DNA from: an uncultured Clostridium sp.
Lineage (GTDB): Bacteria; Bacillota; Clostridia; TANB77; CAG-508
NCBI GenBank assembly: GCA_900556975.1
Contig: USQZ01000030.1
Span: 1-21,200, forward strand
Reading direction: 5' to 3'
DNA: 21,200 bases
The translations under genes and the position numbers were made by a program. Shown here piece by piece: positions 7,591-14,318 of the stretch. The notes under the pieces are model-generated. The model saw nothing but the letters and a program-made list of their open reading frames with translations, was not told where the DNA came from and made no database searches. Every line of letters starts with the position of its first letter. Position 1 is the first letter of the stretch.

Positions 7591-9084
7591 ATGAAATTAA
7601 ACAAAATTTTAGAAGGTCTTGAAGTAAAAGAAACAGTTAATGATCTAGATTTAGATATAACTAACATACACTCAGACTCAAGGAAAATTAAAGAAGGCGG
7701 ACTATTTATTGCAATAAAAGGATATTTGCAAAATGGTATTGATTACTTAGATTCTGCAATTTCAAATGGCGCAGTTGCCGCAATTGTTGAAGATGATGTA
7801 GACATATCAAAATTACCAAACACAATTACCTACATAAAAGCCGGTGATACAAGAAAAGCACTAGCCATAACAAATCGCAATTTATATGATAACCCATCAC
7901 GAAAATTTAAACTAATAGGAGTTACTGGAACAAAAGGAAAAACGACAACAACATTTATGATTAAATCACTTTTAGAAGCACATGGTCTAAAAGTTGGTTT
8001 AATGGGAAGTATTGCTATATATATTGGCAATGAAAAATTAGAAGACACAGACAGAACAACACCTGAAAGTGATGAAATTCAAGAATATTTTGCTAAAATG
8101 GCTAATGCACATGTAGATGTAGCAATAATTGAAGTATCATCTCAAGCAATGAAACTTCACAGAGTTGACGGATGCGATTTTGATATTGGCGTATTCACAA
8201 ACCTAACAGAAGACCACATTAGTAAAAATGAACATGCAAGCATGGAAGAATATTTCGATTGCAAATGTATGTTATTCGATAAATGTCCTATTGGATTTAT
8301 TAACGCAGATGATAAAACTGTAATAACAATAAAAGATAAAAATAAAACTTGTAAATTTAAAACTTTTGGAATTGATAACCCAGCTGATATAAGAGCTAAA
8401 GAAGAAACTTTAAAAATCACTCCATCATGCATCGACTTTGTGGCAGATATAGATGGTAAACGTGAACAATTTGAAGTATCTATTCCAGGTAGATTCAGTG
8501 TTTACAACTCACTTGGAGCAATCAGTGTAGCACATGAATTCGGTGTAACTCCAGACGAAATGAGAAAAGCTCTGAAAGACCTAAAAGTTTTAGGAAGAAA
8601 TGAATTAGTTCCTAACAAATTAGGACTAACAATATTAATAGATTATGCTCATACTCCATCTAGTTTGGAAAGCATACTAGAATCTGTTAAAGCATATGCA
8701 AAAGGAAGAATCATATGTGCTTGGGGCGTTGGTGGAGACAGAGACAGCAAAAAACGTCCTATAATGGGTGAGATCTCAGGAAGACTAGCTGATTACACAA
8801 TATTAATGTCTGATCAAGTAAGAACTGAAGATCCATTAAAAATATTACAAGATATTGAAGTTGGAGTTAAAAAATCTGGTGGAAAATACACAATTATTGT
8901 TGACAGAACTGAAGGGATAAAACACGCCTTAGAAGTTGCAACACCAGAAGACATTATTGTAATTCCAGGTTTAGGACATGATTTATATTTAGAGAGAAAT
9001 CATGTAAAATATCCTTATGATGAAAGAAAGGTTATTGCTAAATTAGTTGATGAAATTATAGAAGAAAGAAAAAATTCAAAATAA
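7591..9084 (+). CDS. murE: MurE-family UDP-MurNAc-tripeptide ligase with unusual substrate motifs
   Basis: MurE adds the third amino acid to UDP-MurNAc-L-Ala-D-Glu in the cytosol for peptidoglycan synthesis. The 497-residue protein has the three Mur ligase domains: an N-terminal UDP-binding domain (SDSRKIKEGGLFIAIKG), the ATPase centre with P-loop GVTGTKGKTTT (110-120) and EVSSQAMKLHR (181-191), the carbamylated-Lys site K225 in EYFDCKCMLF, and the C-terminal domain with DYAHTPSSLE. The residues that read the incoming amino acid differ from the family norm. DNPR of meso-DAP enzymes is DQVR (408-411), and the GKGHE motif is GLGHD (460-464). The gene stands alone without other mur genes, so it may be the housekeeping enzyme with a changed substrate or a paralogue. 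Confidence 0.9.
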   Translation: MKLNKILEGLEVKETVNDLDLDITNIHSDSRKIKEGGLFIAIKGYLQNGIDYLDSAISNGAVAAIVEDDVDISKLPNTITYIKAGDTRKALAITNRNLYDNPSRKFKLIGVTGTKGKTTTTFMIKSLLEAHGLKVGLMGSIAIYIGNEKLEDTDRTTPESDEIQEYFAKMANAHVDVAIIEVSSQAMKLHRVDGCDFDIGVFTNLTEDHISKNEHASMEEYFDCKCMLFDKCPIGFINADDKTVITIKDKNKTCKFKTFGIDNPADIRAKEETLKITPSCIDFVADIDGKREQFEVSIPGRFSVYNSLGAISVAHEFGVTPDEMRKALKDLKVLGRNELVPNKLGLTILIDYAHTPSSLESILESVKAYAKGRIICAWGVGGDRDSKKRPIMGEISGRLADYTILMSDQVRTEDPLKILQDIEVGVKKSGGKYTIIVDRTEGIKHALEVATPEDIIVIPGLGHDLYLERNHVKYPYDERKVIAKLVDEIIEERKNSK

Positions 9085-9109
9085 AATTATTAGAAACAAA
9101 ATAATATAG

Positions 9110-9313
9110 AAAAAGAAAAATACATATTAATTTTTTCACACCTTGCTATCGCATTCCTCGAAATTTGAAAAAATAAAATGTCAATTTGAATGTTGTTTAC
9201 ATTCCATTTATATTTTATTTTTTCAAACCGGGTAGAATGCTTCAATCGAACTCACTTCGTTCGTTTGGTCCCTGCGCGGTGATTCAAAAATTTAATATGT
9301 ATAGTTTCTTTTT
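9110..9313. repeat. Large nested inverted-repeat element (copy A)
   Basis: Outer arms around ATACATATTAA (9120-9130) pair with TTAATATGTAT (9292-9302) and extend on both sides. Inside, GCATTC/GAATGC (9151-9156 with 9235-9240) encloses a perfect 16-bp stem (9164-9179 with 9212-9227) capped by GAATGT-TGTTT-ACATTC (9188-9204). A second small hairpin, CGAAC/GTTCG, lies at 9247-9263. Read on the minus strand, it shares boundary motifs with the element at 20160-20286. No ORF is present. It fills the gap after the MurE-family gene and may also end its transcript. No transposase or terminal target duplication is seen. Confidence 0.8.
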
Positions 9314-9335
9314 TATTATAAAAAAGTTGACATAA

Positions 9336-9364
9336 TTGACGATAATGAAAAAACAGAGTATAAT
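9336..9364 (+). promoter_or_regulatory. Promoter of the 9398-9838 gene
   Basis: TTGACG (9336-9341) and TATAAT (9359-9364) are 17 bp apart; a second TTGACA lies nine bases upstream at 9327-9332. The ribosome site GGGAGG is at 9385-9390. Confidence 0.85.
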
Positions 9365-9397
9365 TATGTTATAAAAAATTTTATGGGAGGCTAAAAT

Positions 9398-9838
9398 ATG
9401 AATAAAGCGGTTTATAGAACATACTTAAGTGATTTAGCAGCTAATGAAAAGGTAGAGTTCCCAAGTCGGAAAGAGATGATTGAGTTCTTCTCAATGATGA
9501 TGGGAGAGTTCTACCGGATTTACCTCAACGGTTCTGCGGCAATTCCGTCCGCTGAAAAGGCAATCAGACTTTCTGGAGAACCTGAACTTATGACCTTTTT
9601 GGCAAAGGAAAAGTTAGAAAATTTGGTACCCGTTTCGAACGACATTATTTTATTCCTGAAGAAGAAAATGGGAAGAAACCTGAAAAAAATGCGGATATCT
9701 ACTGAGGATAAGGAGGATCTGTTTTATGAGTATCTGTTAACGGCCATGGGACAGGGCGACAGTGTCGACGACGTTTTTCCAACGAACATGGAATTCGAAC
9801 TGGAGGGTGATGTAATCCTTCATGGAAGATATTGTTGA
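9398..9838 (+). CDS. Orphan protein of unknown function, atypical base composition
   Basis: I do not recognise this 146-residue protein. It has no signal peptide or membrane segment and looks soluble and mostly helical, with a hydrophobic-basic middle (IILFLKKKMGRNLKKMR) and an acidic C-terminal third. Coding is supported by a strong promoter, GGGAGG seven bases before the ATG, and a strong terminator after the stop. Its codons use far more G and C (CCG, GCG, GGC, CGG, GAC, GTC) than the AT-rich neighbours, which points to acquisition from a richer-GC source. It shares this trait and terminator style with the 16133-16821 operon. No function can be assigned. Confidence 0.8.
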   Translation: MNKAVYRTYLSDLAANEKVEFPSRKEMIEFFSMMMGEFYRIYLNGSAAIPSAEKAIRLSGEPELMTFLAKEKLENLVPVSNDIILFLKKKMGRNLKKMRISTEDKEDLFYEYLLTAMGQGDSVDDVFPTNMEFELEGDVILHGRYC

Positions 9839-9865
9839 TGTTAATAATTTACTTGTTCCAATTTA

Positions 9866-9901
9866 AAAAACTCTCAAGGCGTGAGCCCTGAGAGTTTTTT
9901 C
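9866..9901 (+). terminator. Intrinsic terminator after the 9398-9838 gene
   Basis: GC-rich stem ACTCTCAAGGC-GTGA-GCCCTGAGAGT with one mismatch, flanked by A and T runs; T6 follows. Confidence 0.95.
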
Positions 9902-9931
9902 CGTCTAATATGAAAACATACTAAACGACTA

Positions 9932-10026
9932 TGTAATAAAGCTAAATGTAAAGTTGATTGGGTAAATAAACTATTTATAGGATAGACCATCGATAAATAG
10001 ATGAAATTACATATAGCTTTATTATA
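9932..10026. repeat. Long stem-loop overlapping the end of the Spo0A-like gene
   Basis: AATAAAGCTAAATGTAA (9935-9951) pairs with 10007-10023 with one mismatched position. An inner stem CTATTTAT/ATAAATAG (9971-9978 with 9993-10000) lies within the 55-base interior. It overlaps the stop codon of the minus-strand gene ending at 10022. There is no T run on either side, so it is not a classical terminator. Confidence 0.7.
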
Positions 10027-10660
10027 GCAACTTTAAGCGATTTATTATCATCAGATATGTAACGTAATCATCATTTCCAAAATTTTGCTTCCCTAAATTT
10101 GGTGGTGCTGATTCATGCATATCATCGATAGCAGATTGAATATTGTATGAAATCGATGACTCATTTGACGAGTATTTAATCGCTAACTGTTTAAAATATT
10201 TTTTGAGGGTTGTAGTATTCAGACATGAGTATGGATTTTCGTGTGAAAACACGATACAATCTAATAAGTATCTAGTTCCACAGAGATTTGGATTAAAGTT
10301 TAAATTGATTAAACAATTTAAAATCTTTTTCTTATAATTTGTTAAATCCAATTTATGAGAATACATACTATTTTGTGAAAGATTTTTTAATTGATTACTA
10401 ATTCTTTTTAAAGTATCAATATTTTCTGTGAGAATTTGGATTGATATGTATTCGTAATTTAAATTTTTTTTGATAGCTTTTAAGGAAGCAATACTACCAA
10501 TTATTACGTTTGGTTGTTCAATTTTACAGAAATTAATACTTGCTTTATTAGCGATAAGTGCCGTACCAATGCAAACTGAGTTATGGCAGTCAGCATTAAT
10601 TTTTGTGATAACTTTATTTACATATTCGAAATTCTCGTATAATATAAAAATTGTAATCAT
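10022..10660 (-). CDS. Spo0A-like DNA-binding protein with degenerate receiver domain
   Basis: The C-terminal part of this 212-residue protein (about 110-208) follows the layout of the Spo0A effector domain. LNFNPNLCGTRYLLDCIVF stands for the IGVPAHIKGYxYLREAI segment; the LKKYFKQLAIKYSSNESSIS segment and NIQSAID stand for the segment with YPDIAKK, SRVERAIRHAIE and the recognition helix. The N-terminus looks like a response-regulator receiver remnant. PNVIIGSI (50-57) aligns with Spo0A PDVLVLDI, so the phosphoacceptor Asp is a Ser and the acidic pocket is missing. Activity is therefore probably not controlled by phosphorelay. AAGGA precedes the ATG. It is divergent from the sigma-factor gene with an 83-bp shared upstream region, so it could regulate it (inference). 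Confidence 0.7.
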   Translation of the reverse strand: MITIFILYENFEYVNKVITKINADCHNSVCIGTALIANKASINFCKIEQPNVIIGSIASLKAIKKNLNYEYISIQILTENIDTLKRISNQLKNLSQNSMYSHKLDLTNYKKKILNCLINLNFNPNLCGTRYLLDCIVFSHENPYSCLNTTTLKKYFKQLAIKYSSNESSISYNIQSAIDDMHESAPPNLGKQNFGNDDYVTYLMIINRLKLL

Positions 10661-10743
10661 AAATAATCCTTACATATATATTAACGATATGACTTTGCAA
10701 AAAGTTGCGCAAAAAATAAAAAAATTTTAAGGAGAAGGAAAAA

Positions 10744-12171
10744 ATGGAGGAACACAGTTTAATAAAAGGCTTGAAAGATGGCGATAATGAAGGCTTTAGA
10801 TATATTTATGAAAAATATAAAGAAAAATTAAATAGTTATGTGTATTATAAGATTAAAAATAAATCTGAGGTTGAAGATTTGGTTCAAGAAATATTTACAA
10901 AAGTTTATAAGAATATAGGATTATATGATGAAACACAGAGTACTTTTTATAATTTTTTATTGAGTAATGCTAATCAGATTATTGCAGAGTATTCTAGAAA
11001 GAATATTTCTAGAGAACAAAAGGTAGAAAATATTTGTATAGATTCTGATATTACTTATGATGATGAAGCTTTTGCAGTTTATGATAAATTTGAAGGTGAG
11101 TATAATTTAAAGGAATTGTTAGATGAATTACCACCTGATCAAAGAGAAGTATTTATTTTAGTTTGTGTTAAACATATGAAGTATAAAGATGTTGAGAGGC
11201 TTATTAATAAATCTGATTTGAGTGTTAAATCTTTGTTATTTAGAGCTAGAAGAAATTTGAAAAGAAAAATTGCTGAAAAATATCCTGAAGTTGCAAGAGA
11301 ATATGGATTCAAGAGAACTTTGAAGATGATTGTTGTTTCTTGTGTGTGCGTTGGTTTGATTAGTGGATTTACATATGCAACGTGGAGAGCATATCAAAGT
11401 AGTCATTTTAAAAATACTTTTACGATTGCTGATACTGCACAAGATATTCAAGGTGAGGTAGAGGAGACTATTTCTAAGCAGAACGCTTGTGAGAAGATAA
11501 ATAGTGATTTGAAGATACTTGGTATTAACCTATTAGTTAATGAAGGTGATTTGCATTTATTGAGAGATTATAAATCTGATGAAATTTGTTGGGAATATAA
11601 GAATGAAGAATTATTATTAAAAGTTAGTGCTTATGATGGTAGACTTGTTAATTTTGCTGTGTTAGGTCAAACTGTTGAGATGTTTGATTACAGTGAAGAT
11701 GTGCTTAGAAAATTGAATATAATTGATGGATATGAATTAGCTTCTAGAGAAGTGGCTGATGGAATTGAAAATATTGAGTATGCTAAAAAGTATGGTGATA
11801 TATTTAATAGTTATCAAAGTGCTACAATAGGTATTAAAAATGGGAAGATATTTAATATATTTACTGTAAATTATGCTTATGAAGATAAAGATGTTCTTGT
11901 TTCAAAAGAAGAGGCTTTGAAGATTTTGAAGGAGAATGGAATTGATGCTGATGATGTTGAGTTGGCAATAGAGAATGTGGGAGTTTTAAATCCTAATGAA
12001 GTAGAAGGTATAAATGAAGAAATTTCTGAAGAGAATGTAGATAAATTTGTGTTTAATAGAAAACAGGCAGATATTAGAAAAGTTTGGAAGACTGATATTC
12101 AACAAGAAAAGCAATACTTTGTAGATACGTATTCAGGTGAATTTATGTATTTTGATGGAATGTTAAATTAA
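10744..12171 (+). CDS. ECF-type sigma factor fused to a transmembrane helix and PepSY-like outer domain
   Basis: Residues 1-176 are a sigma-70 family (ECF group) factor. Region 2 has the SEVEDLVQEIFTKVYKN core (41-57). Region 4 begins LDELPPDQREVFILV (126-140) and carries a helix-turn-helix up to SLLFRARRNLKRKI. After a basic linker (GFKRTLKM) comes one hydrophobic helix (about 192-212) followed by some 260 residues predicted to lie outside. That outer part ends in a PepSY/YpeB-like unit: VSKEEALKILKENGID (386-401) and, near the end, RKVWKTD with YFVDTYSGEF (445-467). Most ECF factors are about 180 residues and soluble, so this one is membrane-tethered in cis. AAGGAGAAGG precedes the ATG. It converges on the secreted-protein operon 24 bases away. 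Confidence 0.88.
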   Translation: MEEHSLIKGLKDGDNEGFRYIYEKYKEKLNSYVYYKIKNKSEVEDLVQEIFTKVYKNIGLYDETQSTFYNFLLSNANQIIAEYSRKNISREQKVENICIDSDITYDDEAFAVYDKFEGEYNLKELLDELPPDQREVFILVCVKHMKYKDVERLINKSDLSVKSLLFRARRNLKRKIAEKYPEVAREYGFKRTLKMIVVSCVCVGLISGFTYATWRAYQSSHFKNTFTIADTAQDIQGEVEETISKQNACEKINSDLKILGINLLVNEGDLHLLRDYKSDEICWEYKNEELLLKVSAYDGRLVNFAVLGQTVEMFDYSEDVLRKLNIIDGYELASREVADGIENIEYAKKYGDIFNSYQSATIGIKNGKIFNIFTVNYAYEDKDVLVSKEEALKILKENGIDADDVELAIENVGVLNPNEVEGINEEISEENVDKFVFNRKQADIRKVWKTDIQQEKQYFVDTYSGEFMYFDGMLN

Positions 12172-12174
12172 TAG

Positions 12175-12211
12175 AAATAAAAAAGGAGTAGCTATTTATC
12201 TAGCTGCTCCT
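12175..12211 (-). terminator. Intrinsic terminator overlapping the end of the 12196-12804 gene
   Basis: On the minus strand AGGAGCAGCT pairs with AGCTACTCCT (12202-12211 with 12184-12193, one G-U), then TTTTTATTTC follows. The 5' arm contains codons of the gene and the loop contains its stop codon. No T run is present on plus, so it acts only on the minus operon. Confidence 0.85.
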
Positions 12212-12804
12212 GTATAAGTTGTACTACCATATAGTCTGATAGGTGTTGTTCCAGAACCCGGTACACAAGATGCTGCATTTAATGCTGCGTTTCTAACTGG
12301 ACCTGTTCCAATATATGTTAGCCAAAAATAGTAATTAAATGTTTCAGAATTATTTGTTGTAAGGTTACTATACCAGCCAAGGAAACATCTATTAGAGTAA
12401 CCTGTTGTGTGAAATGCGTTTGCAAGTGATGCAGATGCTGCACTACATGCAGAGTCTATAAATACGAAATCCCAATTTCCAGAAATCATAGAGCTTGTTA
12501 TAGGGTTTCCATAATAGTCATTGAAATAACCATCGTTTCCAAATGTATGAACATACATTGCATATCCGTTACCAGTATTTCCAATCCATTGAAGCATTGA
12601 ATCTTTTGTAATTGCTCCCATGCTGGAAGTACAAGAATAACCTAGTTTTCCTAAACCACTTACTGCATATCCACCGCAGTTATTGTAATAAGCGCTTTTG
12701 CTATTTGTAAAAACTTTAGCGCTTGCTGAAGCATGGCATGTTGAAGTTAATCCTATAAGAAGAAGTAAAAAAATTGAAATTATTGAAATTAATTTTTTAT
12801 TCAT
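12196..12804 (-). CDS. Secreted protein with caspase-like (clan CD) His/Cys pattern, putative
   Basis: The 202-residue precursor has a typical Sec signal peptide: basic start MNKK, hydrophobic core ISIISIFLLLLIGL and a likely cleavage after HASA (about 24-27). The mature part is Gly/Ser/Asn/Tyr-rich. YVHTFGN (84-90, H86) followed by WDFVFIDSACSAASASLANAF (111-131, C120) resembles the His-Gly and strand-Cys elements of caspase-fold (clan CD) domains, with FLGWYS matching the following strand. I infer a cysteine-peptidase fold, but activity is unproven and no named family can be given with certainty. The ATG overlaps the upstream gene by eight bases, and its perfect GGAGGTGA lies inside that gene, so translation is coupled. 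It ends at a terminator facing the sigma-factor gene. Confidence 0.8.
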   Translation of the reverse strand: MNKKLISIISIFLLLLIGLTSTCHASASAKVFTNSKSAYYNNCGGYAVSGLGKLGYSCTSSMGAITKDSMLQWIGNTGNGYAMYVHTFGNDGYFNDYYGNPITSSMISGNWDFVFIDSACSAASASLANAFHTTGYSNRCFLGWYSNLTTNNSETFNYYFWLTYIGTGPVRNAALNAASCVPGSGTTPIRLYGSTTYTGAAR

Positions 12805-13591
12805 TTATATGGTCACCTCCAATTACATTATTGTTTTCTGCATCTACATAAACAATAGTATCGTCAGATGATTGAATTACCCAAGTAGAATGAACTGCTG
12901 TATCAGAATTTGAATTATCATAAAATTTATTAGCTTTTTCCATAGATAAAGTTGCTGATTTTATTTCAGATGAGTCTATTCCTAAATTTTGAGCTGCTGT
13001 CATTTCAGCATCTTCTTTGTTTATACTTACATTGCTTGATTTTGCACTTTCATTAAAAACTGTTAGTGCAACAATTTCATCAGAATCAGGGATAAAAAAC
13101 ATTTTTACTGATTCATATTTGTTATATATGCCATTGTAATTTTTTTCAAAGTTTGCTTGCCAAATAAGATCATCGAATTTTTCTAAATATGTTAATTCGT
13201 ATTCAGTAGGTAAGTTTAATTCTTTATATTTATTTAAAACATATTCTTTAGCGGTTTGGTTATTTGCATTTGAAGTAGTTTGAGTTGTTGTAACGTTTTT
13301 GCTATAGATACCAACTAAATCATTTTTAGTATCCATATTTACAAAATATTTTTCATTTTCAAATTCATATATATTTGCTTTTTTTAGTTCGTCGTAGACC
13401 ACCTTAGAATTTACGTTACTTGAATTTGTATCTAGTTTTTCAAAAATATCAGAGCTTTTAGATATACTTGCTGTACTAACTATTTTTACTGTTTCTAATT
13501 CAGTTGAAGAAACAGAAGCGTATACAATAGTAGCTGTAATGCTTGCTAATAGTATAGCCAGTATTATAAGAATTTCAATTTTTTTCTTCAT
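12797..13591 (-). CDS. Exported PepSY/YpeB-like protein
   Basis: The 264-residue protein has an N-terminal hydrophobic segment (about 6-25, then VYASVSS), either a signal peptide or an anchor. The outer part looks like two PepSY/YpeB-type repeats. The second is clearest: SINKEDAEMTAAQNLGID (189-206) followed by STWVIQ and VYVDAENNNVIGG (235-259). The first covers roughly 80-180. PepSY domains are known in peptidase propeptides and YpeB, often as inhibitors. The second repeat resembles the outer domain of the convergent sigma factor. It is the first gene of an operon with the putative peptidase, with AGGGGGA before its ATG. No convincing sigma-A promoter is visible in the AT-rich upstream DNA. 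An inhibitor or sensor role is inference. Confidence 0.8.
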   Translation of the reverse strand: MKKKIEILIILAILLASITATIVYASVSSTELETVKIVSTASISKSSDIFEKLDTNSSNVNSKVVYDELKKANIYEFENEKYFVNMDTKNDLVGIYSKNVTTTQTTSNANNQTAKEYVLNKYKELNLPTEYELTYLEKFDDLIWQANFEKNYNGIYNKYESVKMFFIPDSDEIVALTVFNESAKSSNVSINKEDAEMTAAQNLGIDSSEIKSATLSMEKANKFYDNSNSDTAVHSTWVIQSSDDTIVYVDAENNNVIGGDHINE

Positions 13592-14077
13592 ATAAAAATC
13601 CCCCTAATTGAAAATATTAATATAGCTATATTATGAAAATAAAATAATATAATGAAAATATAAAAAATATTAAATAAAAATTTTTAATAAAATTAAGTTA
13701 CCTATTTTTCGAAACTGAAAAAAGAGTCATAAAAAGGAAAAAAATCTTGTAATTTAAAATTATGAAACAAAAGAGAAAATATGTGCGAACAAACATACTG
13801 TACACATAAAAAATGAAAATAAAAATATTTAAAAAAGTAAAAAAATGTACCCACAAGGTACTGTGAATAAGTGTGTCGAAAAAAATCGATGAAATGAGTT
13901 ATTAACAGAGTTATCCACTTTATCCACAGTTGCTAAATTATGGATTTAATCTATAAAAATAGTGAACATAAAACAAAAAAGTACGTTGAATTGTATGGTT
14001 TTGGAAAATATTTTGATGCTGTGATGTGGTTAAAATGTAGATGAGAAAGCAGTTAGAAAAATTATCCACAATAGATA
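13592..14077. other. Gene-free AT-rich stretch with DnaA-box cluster
   Basis: No ORF here has a ribosome site and sensible protein. Positions 13592-13860 are extremely AT-rich with A tracts. The right half carries DnaA-type 9-mers: TGTGAATAA (13862-13870, reverse of TTATTCACA), TTATCCACT (13911-13919), TTATCCACA (13920-13928) and TTATCCACA (14062-14070). A GTACC-N5-GGTAC inverted repeat lies just before the first box, and TGTCGAA (13874-13880) matches the Spo0A 0A-box core. AT-rich DNA next to clustered DnaA boxes is the layout of a replication origin, but dnaA and dnaN are absent here. Confidence 0.6.
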
Positions 14078-14106
14078 TTGACATTATTTTAAAAAGAGTT
14101 TAAAAT
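14078..14106 (+). promoter_or_regulatory. Promoter of the T-box-glyQS transcript
   Basis: TTGACA (14078-14083), a 17-bp spacer and TAAAAT (14101-14106). A perfect DnaA box ends eight bases upstream of the -35. Confidence 0.88.
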
Positions 14107-14112
14107 AAATCC

Positions 14113-14314
14113 ATATTAATAGTGCGTTGATGAAGAGGATACATACATTTTCTTATCTAAAGAGAGCCAGGATGGTGAGATCTGGTGTTGGTGTGTATGG
14201 ATTGGAGCTTTGGAGCATATTTGAAATTAAGGTGGATTCTTTTATGAATCAATTAGGGTGGAACCGCGGAGTTATCTTTCGTCCCTTAAGAGGGATTATA
14301 GATGACTCCTTTTT
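14113..14314 (+). promoter_or_regulatory. T-box riboswitch controlling glyQS
   Basis: T-box leaders sense uncharged tRNA and permit readthrough of a terminator. The signature AGGGTGGAACCGCGG is at 14255-14269. Stem I has the expected GAAGAGGA start (14132-14139) and the distal segment AGAGAGCC...GGATGGTGAGATCTGG (14161-14185). ATACATAC pairs with GTGTGTAT, and the sequence after it offers GGA, a Gly codon, as specifier, which fits the gene downstream. The terminator pairs GGAGTTATCT (14268-14277) with AGATGACTCC (14300-14309) and ends in T5. Its 5' arm begins in the T-box sequence, giving the competing antiterminator. Confidence 0.95.
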
Positions 14315-14318
14315 GTTC

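Noticed and set aside
9822..9866. 14-codon frame (MEDIVDVNNLLVPI) overlapping the end of the 9398-9838 gene
   Set aside because: GGAGGG is 14 bases from the ATG, too far for confident initiation, and the frame ends at the terminator; kept only as a possibility.
10143..10730. Plus-strand open frames opposite the Spo0A-like gene
   Set aside because: Antisense shadows without ribosome sites; the minus frame has AAGGA and a recognisable domain.
10661..10743. Search for a clear sigma-A promoter or operator between the Spo0A-like and sigma genes
   Set aside because: Only AT-rich DNA and an imperfect TTTGC...GCAAA symmetry; no hexamer pair at proper spacing could be defended.
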